From an uncultured Saprospiraceae bacterium (GTDB lineage: Bacteria > Bacteroidota > Bacteroidia > Chitinophagales > Saprospiraceae), in NCBI GenBank assembly GCA_938015415.1, contig CALLPK010000007.1, forward strand, positions 1 to 63,657: a stretch of DNA of 63,657 bases, given 5' to 3'. The notes below the pieces were generated by a model that worked only from the letters and a program-made list of their open reading frames with translations, had not been told where the DNA came from and did not search any database. The position numbers and the translations under genes are program-made. Positions within the stretch are counted from its first letter, which is position 1, and every line of letters starts with the position of its first letter. This document shows, in pieces, positions 15,470 through 25,137 of this stretch.

Positions 15470-17470
15470 TTACTCCTTAATTTTTACCGTTAGCTTATTC
15501 CAGGCTGCTGGCAGGGTCACCACTCCTTTTTCAATCCCTTGATTGGTAATATCCAAACCACCAAACCCAAATAGCACCGCCTGTAGCATTCCACCAGCAC
15601 CCGTCGCAAAATAAGGGTTGGTCCCACCCGCCGTTTCTGCAATGACGCCGAAAGGGGGTACCTGATTGGGGCGAAACCCACGGATAAAAAGGTCATAGGC
15701 TTTTTCGGTATTCCCCAGTCGTTGGTGAATGATAGACAAAGCCGAATAGCCCATTGCGGGTCCATGCGGAGAAATTTTCGGTTCGTAAAAGTTCACATTT
15801 TTCCGTATGGTCACTTCGTCGGTGATCAACTTTAAAGGAAAGGTCAGTAAATTCACATCGGCCTGCTTGATCATTTCACCTTCGTAAGTGGCGTGCTCCC
15901 GAATGGTTCCATCCGCCATTTTTAAAATAGGAATAAGGTCGGCCGTTTTATTCCATTCAGGATTTGGGGTCAGCCCTAGTACATTGGCGGCCTCAGTAGC
16001 ATATTGTAAAGATAAGATCGCCACCGCATTGGTAAACGCATTGTCATCTACGTTTTCGGCCCACTCGTCAGCAGCTACTACATTATTGATGTGAAGTTTT
16101 CCATCTTCCCCCTCCTCCACTCTCGAGGTCCAAAAATCGGCAATCGCCCGCAACATTGGATAGCCTCGTGAAGCCAGCCATTCGCGGTCCTTGGTCACTT
16201 GATAATACTTCCAGGTAGCCCAACCGATACATCCGGAAATGTGTTGTTCAAAAGGTCCGGTCAACGCCCAGACCGGGGTATCTTCCGAACCGTCGCCGGC
16301 AGATTCCCACGGGAACATGGCCCCTTCGTATCCGTGGGCAAAGGCATTTTGTCGCGCTGCATCCAGGCGTTCAAAACGGTATTCTAATAAAGACCGGGCG
16401 ATATCCGGTTGTAGCACCAAAAGTGGCGGATACATCCATAATTCTGTATCCCAAAAAACATGTCCATTGTATCCCAATCCGGATAATCCCATCGGGCTAA
16501 GACTGTAGGCAGTTCCCTGACGGGCAAAAGAATAAAGATGATAGAGGGCGGCCCGTACGTCACGTTGCACAGAAATATCCCCGTCGATTTCGATATCACT
16601 TTTCCACAGTTCTTCCCAGCCATCGTAATGTCTGCTCAGCAAACGTTCTCGTCCTTCGAGCGCAGCAAAGATGGTCAATCGTTCGGCCTCGTTGTGCGGA
16701 TCTTCGTAATGTTCCGTGCTGCAAGCAGAAGCCACCACGGAGAATCGATAGGTTTCGCCGGCTTTTAGTTTTTTGTGAAATTTTGTAAGGTGACGGTTAT
16801 AATCCCAGTCTTCATGGATCAGGTCAGGTTCAGCACCATGTTTTTCTGAAAAAATAAAGCTGTTGGAAACCGCGAGTTTGTGTTTACCGGAAGGACTATT
16901 CCCAACGGAAGTCATCAGCGGAATTTTGACATGAGGGCGATCAATTTCAGCGTAGTAGTTTTTAACTTCCGTTAAATGATTAGGGGCTTCGATGACACTG
17001 ATGGGGGTAATATCAATAGCCTCTTTTGCCGTAATTTCTACCATAATCATGGCGGTATAAGGCAGGTGCCGGAGCGCCATAATTTCGTGTTTGACGGTCG
17101 CTTTATTGGCTACTGCGAAAGTGGTAGTAAGTACCGCTTTTTTCATATCAAGGATTTGAGTGTAGTCACTGATATTTTTACGGCTGATCCGCTCACCATC
17201 CACGTCAAGTTCCATATTGACATGATTGAAGGTTTTTAAAATATTGGATACCCTGCCCCGCTGGTAGTAATCATATACTCCGTTGAGTACTACGTCGGCC
17301 ACCTTCAGCGGTTCGGGTGAAGATACGATCCCGATCATGCCATTGGCAACGGTTACGCCGTAGTATTCGTTATAGTTAATATCCCGGGCGGTAATCGTCC
17401 ATCCACTATCCGTTTGAGCTGATAAGCTATGAATTCCTGTCAATAAAATGACCAGTAGTATTCTACACAT
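15470..17470 (-). CDS. Exported GH65 family glycoside hydrolase (PGGHG/acid-trehalase-like)
   Basis: A 666-aa enzyme with a signal peptide (cleavage after SLSAQ, about residue 19), so periplasmic or surface located. After an N-terminal beta-sandwich region comes the (alpha/alpha)6 barrel: GHVFWDTELWMYPPL, MFPWESAGDGSED and ADEWAENVDDNAFTN, where Glu469 is at the general-acid position of GH65. FWDTE and PWESA are as in animal protein-glucosylgalactosylhydroxylysine glucosidase and acid trehalases. Hydrolysis of an alpha-glucoside (trehalose-like or collagen-type disaccharide) is the likely job; phosphorolysis is less likely for an exported protein. The haloperoxidase-like gene follows. Confidence 0.85.
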   Translation of the reverse strand: MCRILLVILLTGIHSLSAQTDSGWTITARDINYNEYYGVTVANGMIGIVSSPEPLKVADVVLNGVYDYYQRGRVSNILKTFNHVNMELDVDGERISRKNISDYTQILDMKKAVLTTTFAVANKATVKHEIMALRHLPYTAMIMVEITAKEAIDITPISVIEAPNHLTEVKNYYAEIDRPHVKIPLMTSVGNSPSGKHKLAVSNSFIFSEKHGAEPDLIHEDWDYNRHLTKFHKKLKAGETYRFSVVASACSTEHYEDPHNEAERLTIFAALEGRERLLSRHYDGWEELWKSDIEIDGDISVQRDVRAALYHLYSFARQGTAYSLSPMGLSGLGYNGHVFWDTELWMYPPLLVLQPDIARSLLEYRFERLDAARQNAFAHGYEGAMFPWESAGDGSEDTPVWALTGPFEQHISGCIGWATWKYYQVTKDREWLASRGYPMLRAIADFWTSRVEEGEDGKLHINNVVAADEWAENVDDNAFTNAVAILSLQYATEAANVLGLTPNPEWNKTADLIPILKMADGTIREHATYEGEMIKQADVNLLTFPLKLITDEVTIRKNVNFYEPKISPHGPAMGYSALSIIHQRLGNTEKAYDLFIRGFRPNQVPPFGVIAETAGGTNPYFATGAGGMLQAVLFGFGGLDITNQGIEKGVVTLPAAWNKLTVKIKE

Positions 17471-17578
17471 AATTATTATTTTAATAAAGTTGTAACAAAT
17501 AAGCGAAATTATGGTGAAATCCCAAAATAATGATTAATTTAAGTGTCTAAACATCCATCTATTTTTAAAAATATCCCC

Positions 17579-18811
17579 ATGGGAAACCTGATAAAATATT
17601 TATTTTTAGTTTTTATGATTTTTCTGGTAGTTGATCTGCCGGCACAGGATATTTTTAGTTTTACGGGTAATCGAAAAAAAATTGAAATTCCATTTCAATA
17701 CAGAAATAATTTTATTCTCGTTAAAATAAAGCTTAATAATTTTATTCCTCTCACCTTTATTTTTGATACCGGAGCCGAGTATACCATTTTGTCAAAAAAA
17801 AGTTTTACAGATTTATTAGGAGTGAATTACGAGCGGGAATTTCAATTAGTTGGTGCTGATTTAAAAACGACGATAATTGCGCATCTGGCTAAGAATATTG
17901 ATATTAGTTTACCGGGAGTAAAAGCACGTAGTCAAAATATATTGGTGCTTGAAAAAGATTATTTTAATTTTGAAGAATACGCCGGAGTGCCCGTGGATGG
18001 AATTATCGGATCTGATATTTTTCGACATTTTGTCGTTAAAATTGATTACCGGAACAGGAAAATCACCCTGCTTGATCCGGGACGAGCTAAAAAAACAAAA
18101 GGCTACGAAAGTTATCCAATTGAAATAAAGTCCGGAAAACCGTATCTCACCAATCAAATATATCTAAGTGATTCGGTTACCCTCTCTCCCGAATTTTTGA
18201 TTGATACCGGAGCGGGGTTATCGTTACTCTTGTACACCAATACCCATCCGGATTTTATCCTTCCTGCGACTACCGTTACCGGTAATATTGGAATGGGATT
18301 AGGAGGATTTATGAAAGGGTATCTGGGAAGGATAAAAGAGCTAAATCTGGATCCTTTTAGTTTTTCGGATATCATCACCAATTTTCAGGAACTTCCAAAT
18401 GATCGTCCTGATTCTCTGCTGTTGACGACTAGAGATGGAATTATAGGCAATGGAGTACTTAGCCGTTTTACGGTAATGATTGATTACAACCGTTCATTAC
18501 TCTATCTGAAACCGAGGAAAAAATACAATCGCAATTTTTCGTACGACCGCAGCGGTATCGTAGCCATCGCGAGTGGACAAAGACTGGATAAGTACGTAAT
18601 CAAAGATATTATTCCCAACTCCCCCGCTGCTCAGGCCGGATTATTACCTGGTGACCGACTGATCAGAATTAGTGGTCTTCCAAAATTACTTATGGATTTA
18701 CCTGCCATTAACAAAAATCTTAAACGCAAGGTGGGTAAAAAAATTAAAGTAGTCGTCAAAAGAAACGGAGTACGTAAAGTTTTTCACTTCCGGCTTAAAA
18801 ATCTTATTTAG
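17579..18811 (+). CDS. Two-domain retropepsin-like aspartic protease with PDZ domain
   Basis: About 410 aa. The frame opens with a GTG at 17543, but the ATG at 17579 places a clean signal peptide (ends LPAQ) at the N-terminus and is chosen. Two retropepsin-like halves are seen, each with a catalytic triplet: FDTGAEYT with Asp63 and IDTGAGLS with Asp209. Each is followed by the GIIGxxxxxxF flap/hydrophobic motif (GIIGSDIFRHF, GIIGNGVLSRF). A PDZ domain ends the protein (SPAAQAGLLPGDRLIRISG). Two Asp motifs in one chain suggest a pseudodimer like pepsins. It is probably a periplasmic or surface protease; the target is unknown. Confidence 0.88.
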   Translation: MGNLIKYLFLVFMIFLVVDLPAQDIFSFTGNRKKIEIPFQYRNNFILVKIKLNNFIPLTFIFDTGAEYTILSKKSFTDLLGVNYEREFQLVGADLKTTIIAHLAKNIDISLPGVKARSQNILVLEKDYFNFEEYAGVPVDGIIGSDIFRHFVVKIDYRNRKITLLDPGRAKKTKGYESYPIEIKSGKPYLTNQIYLSDSVTLSPEFLIDTGAGLSLLLYTNTHPDFILPATTVTGNIGMGLGGFMKGYLGRIKELNLDPFSFSDIITNFQELPNDRPDSLLLTTRDGIIGNGVLSRFTVMIDYNRSLLYLKPRKKYNRNFSYDRSGIVAIASGQRLDKYVIKDIIPNSPAAQAGLLPGDRLIRISGLPKLLMDLPAINKNLKRKVGKKIKVVVKRNGVRKVFHFRLKNLI

Positions 18812-18868
18812 TAGAACGCTCAGGATTGATCAACTAGTTAGTTTAAGATACTACTATTTGCCAGTGCG

Positions 18869-20377
18869 TTAGAGTCTGGCCAGTAGCATGTTCCATAGTT
18901 TTTCGTATGGAATTATTTCCAGTTCCAGAATAAATCCTCGGTAGCGGAAAGGTCTTTCGATCAAGCGATCATAGTATTTTTCGGTATTGCTCAAATAAGT
19001 TGGATTATAATCTGCTTTGGGCAACTGCTGTAGCAAGCGAATAAACTGGTTGACCCGATAATATTCGTCTTTTTTCAACTGACGATTTGCGTAAGATTTA
19101 AGACGGTCAATTCTTTCAGAAACAGCGTTATAGCTCTTTTTTTCCAACAAAAATAATACCTGTGCCATGATCACCAGGACGGTAAAAATCCGCTGATCTT
19201 TACTATATAATATAGGATCATTGAGGAAGCGTTGTAGCCGGAAGGCCTTGGTCCGCTGCGCCAACATAACGGGATTTTCCTCTCCCATACTGTCAATGAT
19301 ATAGTTAAGATAATAATTATAGATTTTCCATTTTTCTTTGGTTACTTGACCCAATTTTTTAAACTGATTATTACCCGTCGCGTCGTTATAAATGGCAATA
19401 GCGTTTAAAAAATTATCCGTGTGCAAGGCCAGTAATAAGTAATATTCCATAAAATCAAACCAGGTATCACTACCTACTGGAAATGACGCTAAACATTTTT
19501 CCGCATTTTTCTTTCCGTTTTTCCAGTCTCTCAGGTGTAGATAAGCCGACATTTTTTTAAGCTGAAATGTGGCTAATTTTTCATTTTGGTAAAAACGGGG
19601 ATTGTCTTCTATGTATTTTTCTGCTTTGGTACACACTTCCAGCATGTTTTTATAATCGTGCAACATCTCATAGCGGTATGCCCAAACCAAGTACATATTA
19701 TACAGTACAATAGGGCTATCATAAATTTCTGAGAGTCCGACCAATGCTTCACAATAAGTATCAATTCGTTCTTTGAGTTCTTCTGTTTTGGCGTGTGGGC
19801 GGTAGTAGTTCATGTAGACTCGCTGGTAGAGTTCTTCGGACCGAATCTCTGCGTCCAGCACATTTTGAAATTGCTTGCTATGCTGATCATAGGTCTCGTA
19901 ATCTTTGATATTATCTGTATCGGCGGCATATTTTCTCAAAATACGGGCACAGTTGACGATCACATCCGCAAATTTAAATTTCAGCGCAGTGGTAAAGATC
20001 TGTCGCGCAAGCGCGGCGGCGGTATACGGCGCGTTGTTACTCAATAAAATTTTAACAAGTGTCCAGTCTTTATTACAAGAAAAGTAAGCCCGGTCGTACC
20101 CCGAAGCCGATGGTAAATTTACATCCAAGAAGAAAAGGGTATTGAGCAATCGCTTCCGAAATCGGGATTTAAGTTGTCGGTATTTATCATCGGTAGGACT
20201 ACAAGCGTAGAGGTAAGTAGCCGCGTCCCGGTCATTTTTAAATTTACCGAGCATAAGGGCTTCGTAAAACTCATTGAATTTGCTCCCTTTATGTTTTAAA
20301 GAGTGGTCATCGAAAATTTCGATTTTCTTGACCTTCTTTTTAGTAACAATTTTGGAAATTTCGATTAAATTCTTCAT
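18869..20377 (-). CDS. Helical-repeat protein of unknown function
   Basis: A 502-aa protein with no signal peptide and no membrane helix, so cytosolic. It starts MKNLIEISKIVTKKKVKKIE, then consists of amphipathic helices with TPR-like pairs (for example at about 220-330), aromatic-rich, with a basic overall look. No family is recognised. It is divergent from the TPR-CHAT protease, starting 211 nt from it, which invites a functional link, but this is inference. No catalytic motif is visible. Confidence 0.7.
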   Translation of the reverse strand: MKNLIEISKIVTKKKVKKIEIFDDHSLKHKGSKFNEFYEALMLGKFKNDRDAATYLYACSPTDDKYRQLKSRFRKRLLNTLFFLDVNLPSASGYDRAYFSCNKDWTLVKILLSNNAPYTAAALARQIFTTALKFKFADVIVNCARILRKYAADTDNIKDYETYDQHSKQFQNVLDAEIRSEELYQRVYMNYYRPHAKTEELKERIDTYCEALVGLSEIYDSPIVLYNMYLVWAYRYEMLHDYKNMLEVCTKAEKYIEDNPRFYQNEKLATFQLKKMSAYLHLRDWKNGKKNAEKCLASFPVGSDTWFDFMEYYLLLALHTDNFLNAIAIYNDATGNNQFKKLGQVTKEKWKIYNYYLNYIIDSMGEENPVMLAQRTKAFRLQRFLNDPILYSKDQRIFTVLVIMAQVLFLLEKKSYNAVSERIDRLKSYANRQLKKDEYYRVNQFIRLLQQLPKADYNPTYLSNTEKYYDRLIERPFRYRGFILELEIIPYEKLWNMLLARL

Positions 20378-20558
20378 AAAGGGGTTTTTCTAATAAACAC
20401 TGTCACAAATTAACAAATTTCATTACGATTTTACCTTATTTTTGTTACTTTTTTCTTTATTTATCAATAATAAATAATGTCACCAAAATTGCGCTAAAAA
20501 GGAGTAAAAATCAAAAATGGATAAAAAAATTATAATTTTTAATTAACAATGACTATCT

Positions 20559-20566
20559 TAGATTTG
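20559..20566 (+). promoter_or_regulatory. Candidate -7 box of the CHAT protein gene
   Basis: TAGATTTG fits TAnnTTTG and ends 22 nt before the ATG at 20589, giving a leader of about 15 nt. The preceding 150 nt are very A/T rich. No convincing TTG at the -33 spacing is seen. Confidence 0.45.
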
Positions 20567-20588
20567 CAAACAATCAACTATAAGAAAT

Positions 20589-23486
20589 ATGAATTCCTTT
20601 CCCGCCTTTCTGCTGGGGGTCTTTATGATCTTGACGGCCAATCATTTATCAGCCCAAAATCGTGATTCAACCATTCAATATTTTTTTGACAAAATTGAAA
20701 ATCAGGATTCCATTCGCTTTTATGGTAAAAAACTTTTCGAATACACCATCAACAAACCCGAGTTTACGGAAGATCATCTAAGCAGTTCTATTTTTCTATG
20801 CGACATTTCTTTAGAAAAGTTCAACGCTCCAAGCAACAGGCCTTTCTTCCAATCTATCTACAATATTGTAACCTCAGATTTTCCATTAAGCGTTAACCCT
20901 AAAATAAATGGATTGCGAATTTTAGGAGACTATTATCATTCGATGTATGATATAGATCAATCGCTAAAATATTACCATCATGCTCTTTCTATTGTAGATA
21001 CAACCAGTTCAGAAGTTGACGACACCTATTTAAGTGTTCTTTATACCAACATATCGGATATATACCTTGATCTAAATGAATTCAAAAAGGCTAGATTATT
21101 CATCGAAAAAGCCATCGAATTAGATATTAAAACTGACGGACCTGTTAGTGAATTTTTAGGCTTAGATTATAATAACCTTGCCAGAACATATCGGCAAGAA
21201 GCTCCTGAAAAATCTATCATTTATTTTCTTAAAGCAAAAAATCAATTACACCAGATAAAATTAAGAGAAGAAAATCTGACCGTCCCACATGAATTCGAGG
21301 ATCTCTACGTCTTAGTAGCAGATAATTATTTAGCTTTAAAAAATCATAAACAAGCACTATTAGAAATTGATACTGCGATTACGATGACCAAATCTAAAAC
21401 CGGTAAAAGTGGTTTAATTCATGGAAAAGCGCTTGAGATGAAAGCAGTAATTCTTCAAGATACCAGAGCTTACAGCGAAGCACTCAAGCAACACCGACTC
21501 GCAAATGAATTTCTTAAAAATAAAATAACGAGTATCGCTTATCGACCCCAAATCCTCTTAGAAATGGCCCGTTGTTATCTAGCTATGGATCAACCCGAGA
21601 TAGCTTATCAACAAATCGAGATAGCCTTTCGACTCATCGACCAAAGCGGGTCTCTCAATCAATCGCGTTTAGATAAAATAATTTTCCCAAAAAATCTTTT
21701 TCAACTCTACTACCAGCAGGCTCAAATACTTACTGCACAGTACCAATCATCACAAAACGTCGACTTCCTCTATCAGGCACAAGACGCTTACAAAGAAGCA
21801 TTAAATATTTTTGAAGCAATAAAACATACGGTCAGCGATCAGGATTCCAGACAGATTTTTATGAAAAACAATACAGACTTTTTTGAATCAGCTATAGATC
21901 TCAATTTCCAAATATGGAAACAACAAAACGATTCCACCGCTTTGCATAAAATCCTACTTTTGTCCGAAAAAAGTAAGAATAACATTCTCTACGAGAGTCT
22001 CAACAAATCCAATACCTCTATCACCAGCGCACTACCCGACACGATCCTCCAACAAATCCAATACCTCGATATTCAGGTTTCTCAAACAGAGAAAAAAATA
22101 TTTCAGGCACAGTTAGCCAACCAAAAAGCAGAGATAACTACTGCTCGTGATCAATTGATCAAATACCGGGAAGAACAGAAAATTCAAATGGAATACATTG
22201 AAAAAAAATATCCACAATTTTATCAACTCAAATACCATATTGCGGTTCCTACTATATCAGAATTACAAAAAAAATTACTGCCCGACGAAGGAGTTATCTC
22301 TTATTACGTTGGGGTCAATCATCTCTACGTAATAATTGTTGATCAATGGAACTTCTCGGTCGAACGGATACCAATGGATTTCTCTCTTTTCGAAAACCTG
22401 GATGCCTTCAACCAAAGTATTCTTTCTTCTACTGGCAAAACTGCTGCGGCCAAAAAAGCATTACAAAACTATCACGAGACAGGCTTCCTTTTATACCAAA
22501 AACTCATTGCTCCCTTTGTCCGAAAACTCCCCGCTCGGTTGACAATTCTTCCCGATAATGTTTTGGAAAATTTATCCTTTGATGCATTATTGACAGAATT
22601 ACCGCTCCCGGAAACTCCATATCAGAACTATCCTTTTTTATTAAATAAATATACCATCAGCTATCAGTATACCGCCCATGCTGTTTGCCGCCCTCCTGTT
22701 GACAAAAAAAATTATACGCATCACTTTATAGCCTTCGCGCCCAGTTTTTCAGACGAGCGACCTTTTTCTATTTCCCAACTGCGAGACTTCGGTCAGCTTA
22801 CCCACAACGTAAAGGAAGTAGAAATGATTAAAAATATAATTGGCCACGGTACGGTACTAAAAAATACTGCAGCGACGGAGGATAATTTTATGAAACTCGC
22901 ACCAGATTATCAAATCATTCATCTGGCTACGCACGGTAAAGTAAACACCCAACATTCGGATTATTCTTATCTCGCATTTCAAGAAGTAGAAGATTCTATT
23001 GAAAATGAATTACTTTATATCAAAGATATTTATGGTCTACAACTCAACGCTAATATGGTCGTCCTCAGTGCCTGTGAAACGGCCAACGGCGCGCTGGCCA
23101 AAGGCGAAGGAATTGTTAACCTGGCCAGAGGCTTCACTTACGCGGGCGCCTCTTCCGTCGTGCCTACCTTATGGAAAATCAGTGATGTAGCAACCGCCAA
23201 ATTAATGGAAAAGTTCTACCTGGAATTAAAAGCCGGTCAACCAAAACATATCGCTATGGCCACGGCCAAACGTCACTTTATTGAGACTTCTTCCACCTAC
23301 ACCGGGCATCCATTTTACTGGGCCGCCTTTGTACTGGTTGGAGACGTCTCCCCAATCCACCTCGCAACCCCATCCGGTAAATTTAACACGACCAGTTTAC
23401 GCTGGTGGGGAACAGGAATATTATTTTTTCTATTTCTCGTTGGCCTGTTGAAATACTTCCGTAATCGTACGCAGGCAAATCACTAA
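20589..23486 (+). CDS. TPR-CHAT domain protein (caspase-like peptidase)
   Basis: A 965-aa protein: signal peptide (ends LSAQ, about residue 22), helical TPR-type repeats over about 90-400, a coiled-coil linker near 500-550, and a CHAT domain over about 620-920. The CHAT dyad is present: His782 in HLATHGK and Cys829 in LSACETANG. GEGIVNLARGF and PTLWKISD follow as in the family. A membrane helix (GILFFLFLVGLL) lies near the C-terminus, followed by a basic tail. With a signal peptide in front and a stop-transfer at the end, the protease domain would face the periplasm. CHAT proteins are caspase-related peptidases, some in defence, others of unknown role. Confidence 0.9.
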   Translation: MNSFPAFLLGVFMILTANHLSAQNRDSTIQYFFDKIENQDSIRFYGKKLFEYTINKPEFTEDHLSSSIFLCDISLEKFNAPSNRPFFQSIYNIVTSDFPLSVNPKINGLRILGDYYHSMYDIDQSLKYYHHALSIVDTTSSEVDDTYLSVLYTNISDIYLDLNEFKKARLFIEKAIELDIKTDGPVSEFLGLDYNNLARTYRQEAPEKSIIYFLKAKNQLHQIKLREENLTVPHEFEDLYVLVADNYLALKNHKQALLEIDTAITMTKSKTGKSGLIHGKALEMKAVILQDTRAYSEALKQHRLANEFLKNKITSIAYRPQILLEMARCYLAMDQPEIAYQQIEIAFRLIDQSGSLNQSRLDKIIFPKNLFQLYYQQAQILTAQYQSSQNVDFLYQAQDAYKEALNIFEAIKHTVSDQDSRQIFMKNNTDFFESAIDLNFQIWKQQNDSTALHKILLLSEKSKNNILYESLNKSNTSITSALPDTILQQIQYLDIQVSQTEKKIFQAQLANQKAEITTARDQLIKYREEQKIQMEYIEKKYPQFYQLKYHIAVPTISELQKKLLPDEGVISYYVGVNHLYVIIVDQWNFSVERIPMDFSLFENLDAFNQSILSSTGKTAAAKKALQNYHETGFLLYQKLIAPFVRKLPARLTILPDNVLENLSFDALLTELPLPETPYQNYPFLLNKYTISYQYTAHAVCRPPVDKKNYTHHFIAFAPSFSDERPFSISQLRDFGQLTHNVKEVEMIKNIIGHGTVLKNTAATEDNFMKLAPDYQIIHLATHGKVNTQHSDYSYLAFQEVEDSIENELLYIKDIYGLQLNANMVVLSACETANGALAKGEGIVNLARGFTYAGASSVVPTLWKISDVATAKLMEKFYLELKAGQPKHIAMATAKRHFIETSSTYTGHPFYWAAFVLVGDVSPIHLATPSGKFNTTSLRWWGTGILFFLFLVGLLKYFRNRTQANH

Positions 23487-23553
23487 TTTTTTCTCGTATG
23501 CTTAGAGCTTCTTTAAACTTCCTCTAATTGACTGCAATTGGTAAATTTTGCCT

Positions 23554-23561
23554 TATCTTTG
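23554..23561 (+). promoter_or_regulatory. Candidate -7 box of cmk
   Basis: TATCTTTG is an exact TAnnTTTG box. TTG triplets lie upstream in the A/T-rich spacer at about 23528 and 23538. The TTG start codon of cmk follows 19 nt later, so the leader would be roughly a dozen nucleotides. Confidence 0.6.
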
Positions 23562-23579
23562 TAGCAAACAAACAGTATC

Positions 23580-24257
23580 TTGAAGAAAATTATCGTCGCC
23601 ATTGATGGCCATTCCTCTTGCGGTAAAAGCACCCTTGCTAATGATATTAGCCACGCCTGCGGCTATTTATACATTAGTACTGGATCTATGTATCGTGCCG
23701 TAACGCTCTACTTTCTCCGTCATGATACGGATATCAAAAATCCCGAAGCCGTCAAAAAAGCACTCCATAATATAGATACGGACCTGCGGGTGATCGACGG
23801 AGAGACCTTTACCTTTTTAAATGGGGAAAATGTAGAAACCGAAATCAGAGGTATGCCCGTTTCCAACCTGGTCAGCCAAGTGAGTGCTATTCCTGCGGTG
23901 CGTACCGCCATGGTGGCGCAGCAACGAAAAATTGGAGAAAATAAAGGGGTCGTGATGGATGGTAGAGATATTGGTACGGTCGTTTTTCCGGAGGCGGAAC
24001 TCAAAATTTTTCTGACCTCTGATCCCAATATCCGCGCCATCCGGCGCTACCGGGAACTGCAACAAAAGGGAATTATCGCAGCGCTCCAGGACGTAGAAGC
24101 CAACCTCACCCAACGCGATCACCTCGACTCTACGCGCACCAATAGTCCTTTGGCAAAAGCCAGCGATGCGGTCTTGATTGATAATACGAATATCAGCAGG
24201 GAGGAGCAGTTGGCGATGGTGTTGGCGTTGATGGATTGTCGGATGAAAGAGGGTTGA
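23580..24257 (+). CDS. cmk: Cytidylate kinase
   Basis: A 225-aa cytosolic enzyme that transfers phosphate from ATP to CMP/dCMP in pyrimidine nucleotide recycling. The P-loop is GHSSCGKST (residues 10-18), then STGSMYRAVT, a VMDGRDIGTVVFP motif (about 122-135) and the lid/adenine region TSDPNIRAIRR and RDHLDSTRTNSPL. All are standard and length is normal. The start codon is TTG at 23580, with no in-frame ATG just upstream and the P-loop at the usual distance. Next on the strand is ribE after 192 nt. Confidence 0.96.
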   Translation: MKKIIVAIDGHSSCGKSTLANDISHACGYLYISTGSMYRAVTLYFLRHDTDIKNPEAVKKALHNIDTDLRVIDGETFTFLNGENVETEIRGMPVSNLVSQVSAIPAVRTAMVAQQRKIGENKGVVMDGRDIGTVVFPEAELKIFLTSDPNIRAIRRYRELQQKGIIAALQDVEANLTQRDHLDSTRTNSPLAKASDAVLIDNTNISREEQLAMVLALMDCRMKEG

Positions 24258-24449
24258 GGTGTTGAATCGTTGAAGCGCTGCGCTTGTTGAAGCGTTGAGA
24301 AAAGAAAATGGGAGTATCAGATAATCTTTATCACCATTTTTATGTTAACATTATGAACTATTAATAGTTAGTTGAATCGTAGAAGCCAGGGATTCCCTCG
24401 TTCCTGCAATTTCAACAAATCAACGATTCAACAAAATAACCAACCCACC
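24258..24449. repeat. Spacer with GTTGAATCGTTGA-type repeats in direct and inverted copies
   Basis: GTTGAATCGTTGA is at 24261-24273, a variant (GTTGAATCGTAGA) at 24371-24383, and its exact inverse TCAACGATTCAAC at 24420-24432. The same inverse motif appears 30 kb away at 54540-54552 just before another start codon. The first copy runs into a GC-rich palindromic stretch (AGCGCTGCGCT). The layout suggests a small interspersed palindromic element. Confidence 0.55.
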
Positions 24450-25043
24450 ATGTTTACAGGAATTATAGAAACCCTCGGTACCATCAAGGCCATTCGTCAC
24501 GAAGGGCAAAACATTCACTTTACGATTCAGTCTACGATTTCCAAAGAATTGAAAGTAGATCAGAGTGTGAGTCACAATGGTGTTTGTTTAACGGTTGTAG
24601 AACTGGACGACGATACGCATACAGTTACGGCCATTCAGGAGACACTCGACAAAACCAGCCTGGGAAGTTGGGAAGTAGGTTCGATTGTTAATTTAGAAAG
24701 AGCGATGTTAGCTAATGCGCGACTCGATGGGCATATGGTACAGGGGCACGTAGATACGACGGGTATTTGTACGGAAGTAAAAACGGCGGATGGAAGTTGG
24801 TATTATCGTTTTTCTTATCCAAAAAATCCGGAGCATCTACTGGTGAATAAAGGGTCAATTTGTGTCAACGGCGTGAGCTTGACGGTGGTCGATCCGGATG
24901 ATACGCATTTTAGTGTGGCGATTATTCCTTACACATATGAGCATACGACTTTTCGGGATTTAGAGGTGGGTCATACGATCAATCTGGAGTTTGATATTAT
25001 TGGGAAATATATTGGGCGGTATATGGCGGTGTATGGGAGGTAG
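24450..25043 (+). CDS. ribE: Riboflavin synthase (alpha chain type)
   Basis: About 197 aa. It dismutates two 6,7-dimethyl-8-ribityllumazine molecules to riboflavin. The N-terminus MFTGIIETLG is invariant in the family and fixes the start at 24450, although the frame is open further upstream. The two lumazine-binding halves are visible: VSHNGVCLTV (first) and VNGVSLTVV (second), with HMVQGHVDT between them. No FMN riboswitch-like structure was recognised upstream; instead the spacer holds the GTTGAATCG repeats. Confidence 0.96.
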   Translation: MFTGIIETLGTIKAIRHEGQNIHFTIQSTISKELKVDQSVSHNGVCLTVVELDDDTHTVTAIQETLDKTSLGSWEVGSIVNLERAMLANARLDGHMVQGHVDTTGICTEVKTADGSWYYRFSYPKNPEHLLVNKGSICVNGVSLTVVDPDDTHFSVAIIPYTYEHTTFRDLEVGHTINLEFDIIGKYIGRYMAVYGR

Positions 25044-25137
25044 GATTCATCGTTTCAAAATAGTAGCTAAATGAGATTACAGATTTCTTTTTTTGTTTTA
25101 CTGAAGAGAAAATCTAGCACAAAAAAATGAGCTTAAA

